NCBI GenBank assembly: GCA_963790575.1
Contig: CAWBPD010000034.1
Location: 231,235-295,234 of the forward strand
Direction: 5' to 3'
Length of the DNA: 64,000 nt
Source of the DNA: CAVTSA01 sp963790575
Lineage (GTDB): Bacteria > Chloroflexota > Dormibacteria > Dormibacterales > Dormibacteraceae
In this document: positions 52,879-62,825 of the stretch, piece after piece
How the letters are laid out: every line of letters starts with the position of its first letter
How positions within the stretch are numbered: the stretch's first letter is position 1
Notes under the pieces: model-generated
Database searches by the model: none
The model's input: only the letters and a program-made list of their open reading frames with translations
Told to the model about the DNA's origin: nothing
Position numbers and translations under genes: made by a program

Positions 52879-55300
52879 GTGACGACTCCGCATCCGGCAC
52901 CACGGGGACACGCCGCGGAGCTGCGCGGGCGGCGCGCCGAGGGTGCCGTACTCGATCAGCTGATCGAGGCGGTCCGGGCCGGCGCGAGCCGGGCGCTGGT
53001 GGTGCGGGGCGAGCCGGGGGTGGGCAAGACCGCTCTGCTTGACTACCTGGCCGGGCGCGCGCACGGATGCCGGGTCGCGCGGGCGGTGGGGGTCCAGTCG
53101 GAGATGGAGCTCGCCTTCGCCGCGCTGCATCAGCTGTGCGCGCCGATGCTGGATCGTCTCGAGCGCCTGCCCGATCCGCAGCGCGCGGCGCTGCGGACCG
53201 CGTTCGGCATCGGCGCCGGGCCGGCTCCGGACCGGTTCCTGATCGGCCTGGGCGTCTTGAGCCTGCTCTCCGACGCGGCCACCAGGCGGCCGCTGGTGTG
53301 CCTGGTGGATGACGAGCAATGGCTCGACCGGGCCTCCGCCCAGGTCCTCGCGTTTGTCGCGCGACGGCTGGAGGCCGAATCGGTGGGCCTGGTCTTCGCG
53401 GCCCGCACGGCCGTCGACGAACTCGCCGGGCTGCCGGAGCTGGTCGTGGCAGGCTTGCCCGACGGCGACGCGCGGGTCCTGCTGGACTCGGTGTTCACTG
53501 GCCCGCTCGACGCCCGGGTCCGGGACCAGATCGTCGCCGAGACCCGGGGCCATCCGCTGGCCCTGCTGGAGCTGCCGCGCGGCCTGACGCCTGCCGAGCT
53601 GGCCGGCGGGTTCGGCCTACCGGGGGCACTGCCCAGCGCGGGCCGGCTGTCGGGGCGGCTCGAGGAGACCTTCCGCCGGCAGCTGGACGCGCTCCCGCTC
53701 GAGGCCAGGCGCCTGGTGCAGCTCGCGGCGTCCGATCCGGTCGGCGACCCGGTGCTGGTGTGGCGAGCCGCCGAGCGCCTCGGCATCGGCGCCGGGGCGC
53801 AGACGCCGGCCGCCGAGGCCGGGCTGGTGGAGTTCGGCGCGCAGGTGCGATTCCGGCATCCGCTGGTCCGCTCGATGGCCTACCGGTCGGCCTCGCTCCC
53901 GGACCGGCAGGAAGCACACCGGGCCCTGGCCGAGGTCACCGATCCGCAGGCCGATCCCGACCGGCGGGCCTGGCACCGAGCCCGGGCCGCGCCGGGTCCC
54001 GACGACGACGTCGCCGAGGAACTGGAGCGTTCCGCCGGCCGGGCGCAGGCCCGGCGGCGCGCTGGACGACGCGCTCGGGCTGCTGGTGGCGGTCGAGGCC
54101 GGGCCGGAGGACGCGCTGCGGGCCGCCGAGACCGAGCACCTGCGCGGGCAGATCGCCCTGGACCAGCGCCGCGGCCCCGACGCGGTCCGGCTGCTGCTCA
54201 GCGCGGCCCGCCGGTTCGAGCCGCTGAACCCGGCCCTGGCCCGCGAGACCCACCTGGAAGCCCTCTGGGAAGCCGCGATGTGGACCGGCCACGCCGGCCG
54301 CCCAGACCCCGCTGACGGCGTGATCCGGGAGGCCGCGGCCGCCGCGAGCGCCGCACCGCCGGGTCCCGACCCGCCGCGCGCGGTCGACGTCCTGCTCGAC
54401 GCGCTCGCGCTCCGGTTCACCCGCGGCTACGCGGCGGCCGTCCCGGCCCTGACCCGGGCCCTGGAGCAGGTGCTCGCGCTGGACGTCGACCCCGGCGAAG
54501 CGGGCCGCTGGCTGCTGCCGTCCGGCGGGAGAATCAGCCAGATCATCGCCCTCGAGCTGTGGGACTTCGACTCCTGGCACGCCCTGGCCGCCCGGCAGGC
54601 GCGCCTGGCCCGCGACGCGGGCGCTCTGGTGCACCTGCAGTTCGCCCTGAACTACCTGGCCCGAGCCAGCCTGCTGGCCGGGGACCTGGCCGCGGCCGGC
54701 CAGATGATAGAGGAAGAGCACCTGATCGCCGAGGCCACCCGGAACCCGCCGGTCTCCAATACCGAGGTGATGCTCGCCGCCTGGCGGGGCCAGGAACCAG
54801 CGGCGTCCGAGCTGATCGAGGCCACCGTGCGGGAGGCGACCGCGGGCGGCCTGAGCCGCATGGGGGGCTTTACCGCCTATGCAAGTTCGGTGCTGCACAA
54901 CGGCCTGGGCCAGTACGAGACCGCCCGCGCCGCGGCCTGGCGGGCCTTCGAGTCCGGCCAGCTGGGATACGGCCCCCTGGTGGTCTCCGAGCTGGCCGAG
55001 GCCGCCGCCCGGACCGGTGACCTAGCGGCGGTCAAGACCGCCCTGCACTGCCTGTCCGGGCAGACCCGGGTCCTGTCCGCCGACTGGGCCCTGGGCGCCC
55101 GCGTCCGCGCGCTGCTCAGCGAGGGCCAGATCGCCCGGCTGGCCCGGGACGGCCTGTCCAACCCGGAGATCGGCACCCGGCTGTTCATCAGCTCCCGGAC
55201 CGTCCAGTATCACTTGCGCAACGTCTTCACCAAGCTGGGCATCAGCTCGCGCAACCAGCTCTACCGGGTCCTGCCCGGCCTGCACGAGACCGACCGCTGA
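52879..55300 (+). CDS. LAL-type LuxR regulator with N-terminal ATPase (one frameshift)
   Basis: GTG start. The N-terminal AAA-type ATPase has the P-loop VVRGEPGVGKTALLDYLAG and Walker B region LVCLVDDEQWLDRASAQ. A base change near 54050 moves the reading to the second frame (ALDDALGLLVAVEAGPEDAL), which leads through helical repeats to a LuxR helix-turn-helix at the end (IARLARDGLSNPEIGTRLFI, SSRTVQYHLRNVFTKLGISS). About 800 residues in total, normal for large ATP-binding LuxR regulators. Target unknown; it is divergent from the GH3 gene. Confidence 0.85.
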
Positions 55301-55311
55301 CGCACGCACCC

Positions 55312-57002
55312 CTACATGTCCAGCACGATGTCGGTGTCGGGCTGCGCGCAGCAGATCAGCACCTCGCCGTCGGCGGGCGGCTCCAGCGGGTCCGGGGCGT
55401 ACCGGACCTGGCCGGCCAGCAGCGGCGTGACGCAGGTGTGGCAGACGCCGGACCGGCAGCTCCACCGGCTGGGCACGTCGCACGCGTCGGCCAGCTCGAG
55501 CACGCTGCGCCGCCCCGTGCCGAACGCCGCCGCGATCCCGCTGCGCGCGAACGTCACCAGCGGGCCGGGGCCGGCGGCCCGTCCGGCTGGTGCGGCGCCC
55601 GCCGGGCCTGCCCGGTGATCCCCGGGTTGATTGACGCGAGCGCCCCGAACAGCTCGGTGCGGATCCGCCCGGCCTCGATCCCGATCGCGGTCAGGGCCTG
55701 CCGCATGTCGGTCATGAACGCGTCCGGCCCGCACACGTACGCGGTCGCGTCGGCCGGAACGCCCAGCGCGGCCAGCGTGTCCTTGCTCAGCCGCCCCTGG
55801 TCCTGGGTGTAGCGCAGGTACTCGTGGGCGTGCGGCAGCCCGGCCAGCAGGGCGTGCGCCTCGGCCGCCAGCGGGTCCTCCTGCGGCTCGCGGGCGCTGT
55901 GCACCCACCAGACCTCCCGCGTGCTGTGCGCGCCGGCCAGCGCGTGCAGCATGGCCAGCACCGGCGTGACGCCGATCCCGGCCGACAGCAGCAGCACCGG
56001 GCCGGCGCCGTCGTCCAGCACGAAGTCGCCGCGCGGCGCCGCGGCCTCCAGCATCGCCCCGGGCCGCACCTCGCGGTTCAGGTAGCCGCTGGCCGTGCCG
56101 TTCGCTTCGGCTTTGACGCTGATCCGGTAGGTGCCGGCGTCGGGCGTGGACGAGAGCGAGTAGCTGCGCACCGGGGCGGGCTGCCCGGCGCCGGTGATCC
56201 GCAGGGTCAGGTACTGCCCGGCCGGCGCGGCCGGGAGCGGGCTGCCGTCCGGCGCGGCCAGGCAGATCGACGACACGGTGGCGCTCTCCGCGACCACCCC
56301 GGTCACCCGCAGCGGCCGGAACCCGGCCCAGGCCGGCCCGGCCGGGGCGGCCGCCGAATCCAGCAGTTCGCGGAACGACCCCTGCCACCCCGGGCTCAGC
56401 GCCGGGATCGTGGTGGCCAGGCGCAGCTTGGCCGGGTCGCGGTGCGGGAGGTAGAGCAGCGCGTCGGTGTCGGCCACGCTCAGCGCGCCGGGACCGGTCC
56501 TGGTCTTGACGATCCGGTCCCCGGCCCGCACCCGGCCCTCGCTGATGACCCGCATGTAGAACCCGGGACGGTGGTGGCTGACCAGCAGCGCGGGCAGCTC
56601 GGGCTCGCCCAGCCGCAGGCCCACCCGGTAGCAGGTGACCCGCGGCTGGGTGACCTCAAATTCGGCCTCGCCGATCCGGTACCGGTCGCCGATACAGACC
56701 TGGTCGTCGGCCAGGCCGTCCACCGTAAAATTTTCGCCGAACGATCCGTGGTTCAAGTCGTCCCGCCCGAAGTACCGCTGCCAGTGGCGGTAGGACTGGA
56801 CCTGGTACACCAGCACGGCCCGCTGCTCGCCGCCGTGCCCGTTCGTGTCGCCTTGGCCGTCGCCGTCGATGTTGAGCCGCCGGACCATGGCCGGCCCGTC
56901 CACCGGGTACTTCCAGACCCCGGTGCAGACGGTCTTGCCCTGCCAGGGCACGTCGCGCGGCAAGCCCACGTTCACCGACACCAGCACCGGCGTCCCGTCC
57001 AT
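55312..57002 (-). CDS. MOSC - ferredoxin reductase - [2Fe-2S] fusion protein (one frameshift)
   Basis: N-terminal MOSC domain (VWKYPVDGPAMVRRLNIDGD, EVTQPRVTCYRVGLRLG with the MOSC Cys), then an FAD/NAD ferredoxin-reductase module (VRSYSLSSTPDAGTYRISVK, GPVLLLSAGIGVTPVLAML, TAYVCGPDAFMTDMRQAL). A base change near 55560-55600 then gives a plant-type ferredoxin: SRWSCRSGVCHTCVTPLL with a final CC in VLICCAQPDTDIVLDM. This is the arrangement of MOSC-containing oxidoreductases that probably handle sulfur or molybdenum-cofactor-linked chemistry. Divergent from the CGNR gene. Confidence 0.88.
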
Positions 57003-57058
57003 CCACATAACCTGGATACTATAACCTCTCAAATAGCTAATGATGGTTAGGGGGAGCG
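57003..57058. promoter_or_regulatory. Short AT-rich divergent promoter region
   Basis: The 56 bp between the MOSC fusion gene and the CGNR gene are markedly richer in A and T than the surroundings. On the minus strand TATAGTAT lies about 15 bp before the likely start and can serve as a -10 element. On the plus strand GGGGGAGCG just before the ATG is the CGNR ribosome site. CGNR proteins are often DNA-binding, so autoregulation through this region is possible. Confidence 0.5.
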
Positions 57059-57577
57059 ATGGCGGCATCCGGGCCCGACGAGGACTTCTTGCTGGCCCTC
57101 CTCAATAGCACGCCGGTCGTCGACGGCGCGCCCGCGGACGACCTCGCCGACCCCGCCCGGGCTCGCGCCTGGCTGGCCAGCGCCGGCGGCACCGGCACCG
57201 ACGAGGAACTGCGGCAGGTACTCGACGCCCGGTCCGCGCTTCAGGCGGTCGTCCGCGGCGAGCAGCCCCCGGCCGTGCTGGCCCTGTTCGTCCGGGGCGC
57301 GGCGTGCGTCCCGGACATCACCGACGGCCGGGTCACCTGGACCCTCAGCATCGCGCCCGACCGTCGGCTCGCCGCCCGCGCCGTGCTGGCCTGGGACGCC
57401 CTGGCCGGGCCTAACCCCGGTCGGCTGCGTCCGTGCGCCAACGACGAGTGCCGCCTGTTCCTCATCGACCGGACCAGGAACAACACCGCCCGGTGGTGCT
57501 CGATGGCCGTCTGCGGCAACCGGCTGAAGGCCCGCCGCCACTATCAGCGGGCCCGCCCTACGCCGCCGGGCCGATGA
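57059..57577 (+). CDS. CGNR zinc-finger protein
   Basis: 172 residues. The C-terminus shows the CGNR zinc-binding motif: RPCANDECRLFLIDRTRNNT followed by ARWCSMAVCGNRLKARRHYQ. The N-terminal ABATE-like domain (FLLALLNSTPVV, WLASAGGTGTDEELRQVLDA) is present too. Members are believed to be stress-linked transcription regulators. The gene is intact and overlaps the end of the convergent VOC gene by 20 bp. Confidence 0.9.
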   Translation: MAASGPDEDFLLALLNSTPVVDGAPADDLADPARARAWLASAGGTGTDEELRQVLDARSALQAVVRGEQPPAVLALFVRGAACVPDITDGRVTWTLSIAPDRRLAARAVLAWDALAGPNPGRLRPCANDECRLFLIDRTRNNTARWCSMAVCGNRLKARRHYQRARPTPPGR

Positions 57578-57953
57578 GGTCCCACTTGTTGCCGGCCAGG
57601 TCGAGGAACACAGTGACCTGGCCGTAGGGCTCGGTGCGCGGCGGGCCCAGGAACCGCACCCCCGCGGCCTGCATCCGCGCGTAGGCGGCGCCGAAGTCCT
57701 CGACCTGCAGGAAGAAACCCACCCGTCCGGCCACCTGGTGCCCGATCGCGGCGGCCTGATCGTCCCCGTCCGCCCGGGCCAGCAGCAGCCCGGTCGCCGC
57801 TCCCGGCGGCCGGACCACCACCCACCGCTTGGGCCGGCCCTCGTTGGTCAGGGCCGGGGAGTCCTCCACCAGCTCGAAGCCCAGCGCGTCCACGAAGAAC
57901 CGGATGGCCGGGTCGTACTCGCCGACCACGATGGCGATGAGCCCGAGATGCAC
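57558..57953 (-). CDS. VOC (glyoxalase/bleomycin resistance-like) protein
   Basis: 131 residues from a GTG (VHLGLIAIVVGEYDPAIRFF). The paired beta-alpha-beta-beta-beta units are seen in ALGFELVEDSPALTNEGRPK and GRVGFFLQVEDFGAAYARMQ, with the terminal TVFLDLAGNKWDLIGPA strand. A possible metal-binding His-Glu set is incomplete by eye. The family includes lyases, dioxygenases and drug-binding proteins, so function is open. The frame extends upstream to 58034, but without homology. Confidence 0.8.
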   Translation of the reverse strand: MHLGLIAIVVGEYDPAIRFFVDALGFELVEDSPALTNEGRPKRWVVVRPPGAATGLLLARADGDDQAAAIGHQVAGRVGFFLQVEDFGAAYARMQAAGVRFLGPPRTEPYGQVTVFLDLAGNKWDLIGPAA

Positions 57954-58078
57954 CCCGCCAGCATACGGAAGTGTCGGCCAGGTGACAGATCTCCCGTCCG
58001 CTAGCTGACTGACCGTCGCGCCGCCGCCCGGCATGCTGGCGGCAGTGGGAGATTCCAGCTCAGCGAAACGAGGGAATC

Positions 58079-58243
58079 ATGTATACCAGCCCGGACCGTA
58101 TCGGCCAGCTCGCCCGCGACCACCACCACGAGATGCTCGCCGCCGCCCGCCGCGGCCAGCCGCGCCCGGAGCGCAGCCACCCCGCCCCCCGGCTCCCCGC
58201 CCTGACCCGCCGCCTAGTCGCCGCCCTCACCCCCGCCCGCTAG
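58079..58243 (+). CDS. 54-residue basic hypothetical protein
   Basis: ATG preceded by AACGAGGGAATC. The product MYTSPDRIGQLARDHHHEML is followed by AAARRGQPRPERSHPAPRLP and ALTRRLVAALTPAR. Short actinobacterial proteins with a similar His-rich start and a basic Pro-rich end are common, but no specific family is recognised. From its end to 58496 there is only non-coding sequence with two palindromes. Confidence 0.5.
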   Translation: MYTSPDRIGQLARDHHHEMLAAARRGQPRPERSHPAPRLPALTRRLVAALTPAR

Positions 58244-58443
58244 CCCCTCGCGACCTGGTCGATGACGCACCGTGCCTGCTCTTAGGCCACGTCAGCTTGT
58301 CACCCGTAGGGTTCCTTGGGTGATGTGCACCATGGGCCACGGGCCGGTGTCCTTCGGAGTGAGCGTCAGGACTTCTCCGGGCCCTCCCGCCCCGCCCTCC
58401 TCCCCGGTTACCCCCTGACCCTCCGCGGTGACCCGCGCAACGA

Positions 58444-58495
58444 CATGATTGCCGCAATCATGCGCACCTGCCGGCATGGTTGCCGCAACCACGTC
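58444..58495. promoter_or_regulatory. Two related 19-bp palindromes
   Basis: CATGATTGCCGCAATCATG at 58444-58462 is a perfect palindrome apart from its centre. CATGGTTGCCGCAACCACG at 58475-58493 shares its core TTGCCGCAA and is nearly palindromic. The centres are 31 bp apart, about three helical turns. The site lies between the small gene at 58079 and the end of the MddA-like gene, with no obvious promoter to control; it could also form stem-loops in RNA and act as a bidirectional terminator. Confidence 0.5.
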
Positions 58496-58496
58496 G

Positions 58497-59305
58497 TTAC
58501 CGCCACCGGCAGCTTCCCTCCGCAAGAGCCGCACCAAGGCCCAGCCGGCGGGTTAATAATCTGCGCGTCCTTGCTGGTACAACGGCCCGTCGACCCGGTA
58601 CCAGCGCGGGGACCTCGGACTGGTAACGGCGGTACGCCGGGCCCAGGGCGCGGAGCAGATCACGCCGCTCGAACCGGATGCCGACCAGAATGTAGCCGGT
58701 GCCCCCGACCGCGAACAGCAGGTGCCCGGCGCTCATCGTGGGCGTCGCCCAGAAGACCAGCAGGAACCCGGTCATCAGCGGGTGCCGGACGACCCGGTAC
58801 AGCCCGCGCCGGTGAAGGCGGCCTGCCGGTAGACGGCGCGCCGCGCATGCCGGAAGGCCTCCCACAGCCCGAACAGGTCGGCGTGACTGATCGTGAACGT
58901 GGCGCTGAGGGCCACCACCCAGCCGGCCGCGTACAGCGCGACGAGCGCGCCGGCGCCGGGCTCGGGCACGCGCCACACGGTCCCGCGCAGCGGACGCCAC
59001 AGCCAGAACAGCAAGACCAGGGCCAGGTTGGCGCACAGCACGAACGTGGCGCGCTCGGCCGGCGCGGGCACCCAGCGCCGCTTGAACCACGGCCGGGCCA
59101 TCACCGTGTGTTGCACGGCGAACAGCAGCAGCAAGGCCAGGTCGACCGCCACCGCGGCCTGCAGGCCCCGCGTGGCCCCTGGTCGATGTCCTTGGGCACG
59201 CCGAACCCGGCCAGGAACCCGACCATGTAACTGTAACCAAGCACGCCGAGAAAAGATCGCGTACACGCCTGCCGCGTACGCCGCGACCAGGCGCCGCCCG
59301 GTCAC
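58497..59305 (-). pseudogene. MddA-like methanethiol S-methyltransferase, frame-disrupted
   Basis: Membrane methyltransferase of the NnrU/isoprenylcysteine-methyltransferase group. Recognisable parts: LALLLLFAVQHTVMARPWFK, RATFVLCANLALVLLFWLWR, SHADLFGLWEAFRH and, in another frame, YRVVRHPLMTGFLLVFWATP, HLLFAVGGTGYILVGIRFER. Three frame changes (near 59250, 59180 and 58810) are needed. The HTVMARPWFKR and RHPL elements match MddA, which makes dimethyl sulfide from methanethiol. The order and length (about 265 residues) are otherwise normal. Confidence 0.75.
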
Positions 59306-59433
59306 CGCGGGAGCTGACGTAACCTCGACGCTATGGTCGCCCCGCCCGGGCCAGCTATCGCGTGAACTACGGGTAATCCCCGCCCGCCGGAGCCGATCCG
59401 CCGCCGGCGATCGGCCAAACTACCGAGGCCGAG

Positions 59434-60486
59434 CTACCGAGGCAGGCGCTGCTCGGTTACCCACGTCGCGATCTGGGCCCGCGAGCGCACCCCCAGCTTG
59501 CGCATGATGTTCTCCACGTGCGTCTCGGCCGTCCGCGGCGCGATCGACAGGCGCAGCCCGATCGAGTAGTTGGTCAGTCCCTGCGCGATCAGCCGGGCCA
59601 CCTCGAGCTCGCGCCCGGTCAGCCGCGGCCCGGCTCCGCCGCCGCCACTGGGCCGCCGACTGGGCCGCCGACTGGGCCGCGCTGCGAGCCGAGGAACGCG
59701 AGCGTCGCGTCCAGCACCTCGGTCCACGCCCCGTGGTAGAACAGGTGGCTCGTGCCCGGCAGCGGGATCAGCGTGGCGTCCGGGATCAGGGCGGCCACCT
59801 CGCGCCCCAGCCCGAACGCGGTGGCCGGATCCGCCTCCCGGTGCAGCACCGCGGTCGGGGCCGTGATCGCCGGGAGCAGCGGCCGGACATCGGTACCGTA
59901 GTACATCTTCGAGCAGCGCTCCGGCCACCGCGGCCGACGCGCCCTCCCGCTGGATCAAGGTCAGCGCCTCGACCTCCGCGGCGCTCGGGCCGGGCACGAA
60001 GATCCCGGCCAGTACCTTGGACCCCAGGCCCCAGTGGGCCCGCATCAGCGCCACGATCGATTCCCGCACCTGCGCGGGGGCCAGGTCGCGGCCGTCGGCG
60101 CACGTCCCGTACAGCACCAGCGCCTCGACCCGCTCCGGGTACCGCGCCGCGATCGCCGCCGCTAGCTGGCCACCCTGCGACGCCCCGAACAGCCGGAACC
60201 GATCGGCCCGCGCCGCGTCGGCTACCGCCAGCGCCGCGGCCACCTGCGTGTCGAACGACAGGTCGCCCGCGTCCCGGTCCGACAGGCCGCAGCCGGGCTT
60301 GTCGTAGCGGATGACCGTGAACCGCTCGGCCAGCCCGGCCACGAACGCGCCGAACGAGAACAGCTCCAATTGACGACCCACGTGGCTGACCCAGCCCGGG
60401 TCGAGCAGCAGCGGCGGCCCCGAACCCGTCGCGCAGTAGGCGATACGGCCCGCGGGGGTGGTGCAGTACCTGATCGCCGGCGGCAT
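59434..60486 (-). pseudogene. Alpha/beta hydrolase fused to LuxR helix-turn-helix, frame-disrupted
   Basis: It starts MPPAIRYCTTPAGRIAYCAT. The hydrolase part holds the nucleophile elbow FRLFGASQGGQLAAAIAARY. Two frame changes (near 59920 and 59645) lead through PTAVLHREADPATAFGLGRE to the LuxR motif RLTGRELEVARLIAQGLTNY and SIAPRTAETHVENIMRKLGV. The combination is common in actinomycetes, where the hydrolase-like domain may sense a ligand and the HTH regulates genes. It is divergent from the next gene, with 25 bp between. Confidence 0.8.
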
Positions 60487-60511
60487 CCTCCCAGCCTGGC
60501 ACCATGTGACC

Positions 60512-61412
60512 ATGACCGCACCTGCTTCGCCGCCGCGGCTGGCCGGCTTCGAGTACCGGCACCTGGACGTCGAAGGCTTGAGCATCAACTGCGCGGTGGC
60601 CGGGTCGGGCCCGCCCGTCCTGCTTCTGCACGGCTATCCCGAGAATCACCTCATGTGGCGCCGCGTCGCCCCCGTCCTGGCCGAGGACCATACGGTGGTG
60701 GCGGCCGACCTGCGCGGTTACGGCGACTCCGGCAAGCCCGCCCCGGACGCCGCCCGGCTGGTCTACGCCAAGCGGTCCATGGCCCGTGACCAGGTCGGGC
60801 TGATGCGCCAGCTCGGCTTCGGCGAGTTCGACCTGGTCGGCCACGACCGGGGTGCCCGGGTGGCGCACCGGCTGGTACTGGACCATCCCGGCGCCGTACG
60901 ACGGCTGGCGGTCCTGGACATCGTGCCGACCCGGCACGTGTTCGGCAACGTGACCCGGGCCATGGCCACGGCGTACTACCACTGGTTCTTCCTGACCGCG
61001 CCGAACGACATCCCCGAGCACCTGATCGCCGCCGACCCCGGCTTCTGGGTCCGGTCCCTGATCGGCCCGCTGCTGGGCCCGGGCGCGAGCATCGAGCCGC
61101 ACATCATGGACGACTACGTCCGCTGCTTCGCCGATCCCGGCACGATCGCCGCGCTCGTGCGCCGACTACCGCGCGGCGGCCAGCACCGACCTGGTCCACG
61201 ACGACGAGAGCTTCGCCGCCGGCCAGCGGATCGGCTGCCCGGTCCTGGCCCTGTGGGGGACGCAGGCCTTCGTCGGCCGGGGCTACGACCCGCTCGCCGT
61301 CTGGCGGCAGTACGCTACCGACGTCCGCGGCATCGCGCTGCCCACCGGTCACTTCCTCCCCGAAGAAGCCCCGGACCTGGTCATCGCCGCCCTGCGCGAC
61401 TTCCTCAGCTAG
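60512..61412 (+). CDS. Haloacetate-dehalogenase/epoxide-hydrolase-like alpha/beta hydrolase (one frameshift)
   Basis: ATG start (MTAPASPPRLAGFEYRHLDV). The oxyanion region is LLLHGYPENHLMWRRVAPVL, the nucleophile Asp is in FDLVGHDRGARVAHRLVLDH (GHDRG, as in fluoroacetate dehalogenase and epoxide hydrolases), and DIVPTRHVFGNV follows. A base change near 61155 restores CPVLALWGTQAFVGRGYDPL and the catalytic His in LPTGHFLPEEAPD. Stop at 61410. The Asp nucleophile distinguishes it from serine esterases. 15 bp upstream of the acyl-CoA dehydrogenase gene. Confidence 0.85.
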
Positions 61413-61427
61413 CCCAGAAGAGGTGCC

Positions 61428-62679
61428 ATGGACAAGATCGGTCAGGTGCCGGACCGGTACCTCTCGGACGAGCAGCGCCTGATGCGCCAGACCTGCCGGC
61501 GGTACGTCGACGAGGTGGTCCGGCCGTTCATCGCCGCCAACCGGGAGCGCGAGTGGCTGTTCGACCCCGATCAGCGGCTGCCCGCCGAGACTCCTCGACG
61601 AGGCGGACCGCACCGGCCTGCGCGGCCTGGGCGTCCCGGAGCAGTACGGCGGCGTGGGGCTGGACCCGGGCACGCAGGCGCAGACGTTCTCGATCATCGC
61701 CACCGAGATCGCCCGGGGCGACTCCGGGCTGGCCGACAAGCTCGTCGCAGAACTGGAAGATCTCGGTCCTGCTGCGCTCGCTCGCGCCGCGCGCCCTGCA
61801 GGACTCTGGTTTCCCCGGTACCTGGCCGACCCGCAGTTCCTGATGGCCCACTGCCTGACCGAACCCCGGGGTGCTTCGGACCGCTGGCTGCCCTACAACG
61901 TGCCCGAGGCGAACATGGACACCACGGCCGTCCACGCCGACGGCCACTGGGTCATCAACGGCCGCAAGCAGTTCATCAGCAACGGCTACGACGCCAGCCT
62001 GTACGTCGTGTACGCCAACACCGACCGCTCGGCCGGCCTGCTGCAGGGCACGAGCAGCTTCCTGGTCCCGCGGGACACTCCCGGCCTCCAGGTCACCCGC
62101 TGCAACGAGACCATCGGCGGCCGCTTCATGAACAACGGCGAGATCGTCTTCGAGGACTGCCGCGTGCCGCAGGACCACCTCCTGGCCCACGGCGACGCGC
62201 TGGGCCAGGCGGGCGTCTACTTCCGGCCCGGCAAGATCATCCAGGCCGCGAAGAACCTGGGCATCGGCATCGCCGCCTTCGACGACACCGCCGCGTTCGT
62301 CCAGCAGCGGGTCCAGGGCGGCCGGATCCTGATCAAGCACCAGGCCGTCGCGGTCCGCGTCGCGGCCATGGCCACCAAGCTCGAGGCGGTCGCCGCCCTG
62401 CTCAGGTACGCCGCGCTCGCCGTCGACGAGAACAGCCCCGACGCCACCCGGCTGTGCGACATGGTCAAGGTGTTCGCGTCCCAAGAGATCCTCCAGGTCT
62501 GCCAGCACGCCGTCGAACTGCACGGCGGCTACGGTGCGATGCTGGAGGTCGGGGTCGAGAAGTACTTCCGGGACGCCGCCGTCTACCTGCACATGGACGC
62601 CACCGTCGACGTATCGAACTTCAAGATCGCCAAGGCCCTGTTCCCGGCCACCGCCGGAACCTACGCCTGCCCCAAGTAA
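61428..62679 (+). pseudogene. Acyl-CoA dehydrogenase, frame-disrupted
   Basis: Start MDKIGQVPDRYLSDEQRLMR. After changes near 61590 and around 61740-61810 the order is LDEADRTGLRGLGVPEQYGG, GDSGLADKL, QNWKISVLLRSLAPRALQD and MAHCLTEP. A long intact stretch follows: WVINGRKQFISNGYDASLYV, FLVPRDTPGLQVTRCNETIG, ASQEILQVCQHAVELHGGYG. These are the FAD-binding and C-terminal helical signatures of the family. It oxidises acyl-CoA esters to enoyl-CoA, passing electrons to ETF. About three indels; the residues of the active site region are otherwise normal. Confidence 0.85.
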
Positions 62680-62825
62680 GCCCCCGCCCGCAGCCACAGG
62701 GGTCACCTAATACTCTCCAAACCACAATCGAATATTGCCTCGGGGCAGCTGGAAATGTCGTACCCCCGGATAAAGTCGGATCAGGAACAGCATCCAGGTT
62801 CGGCCCCGGGGAGGTGAGCCAGGAC

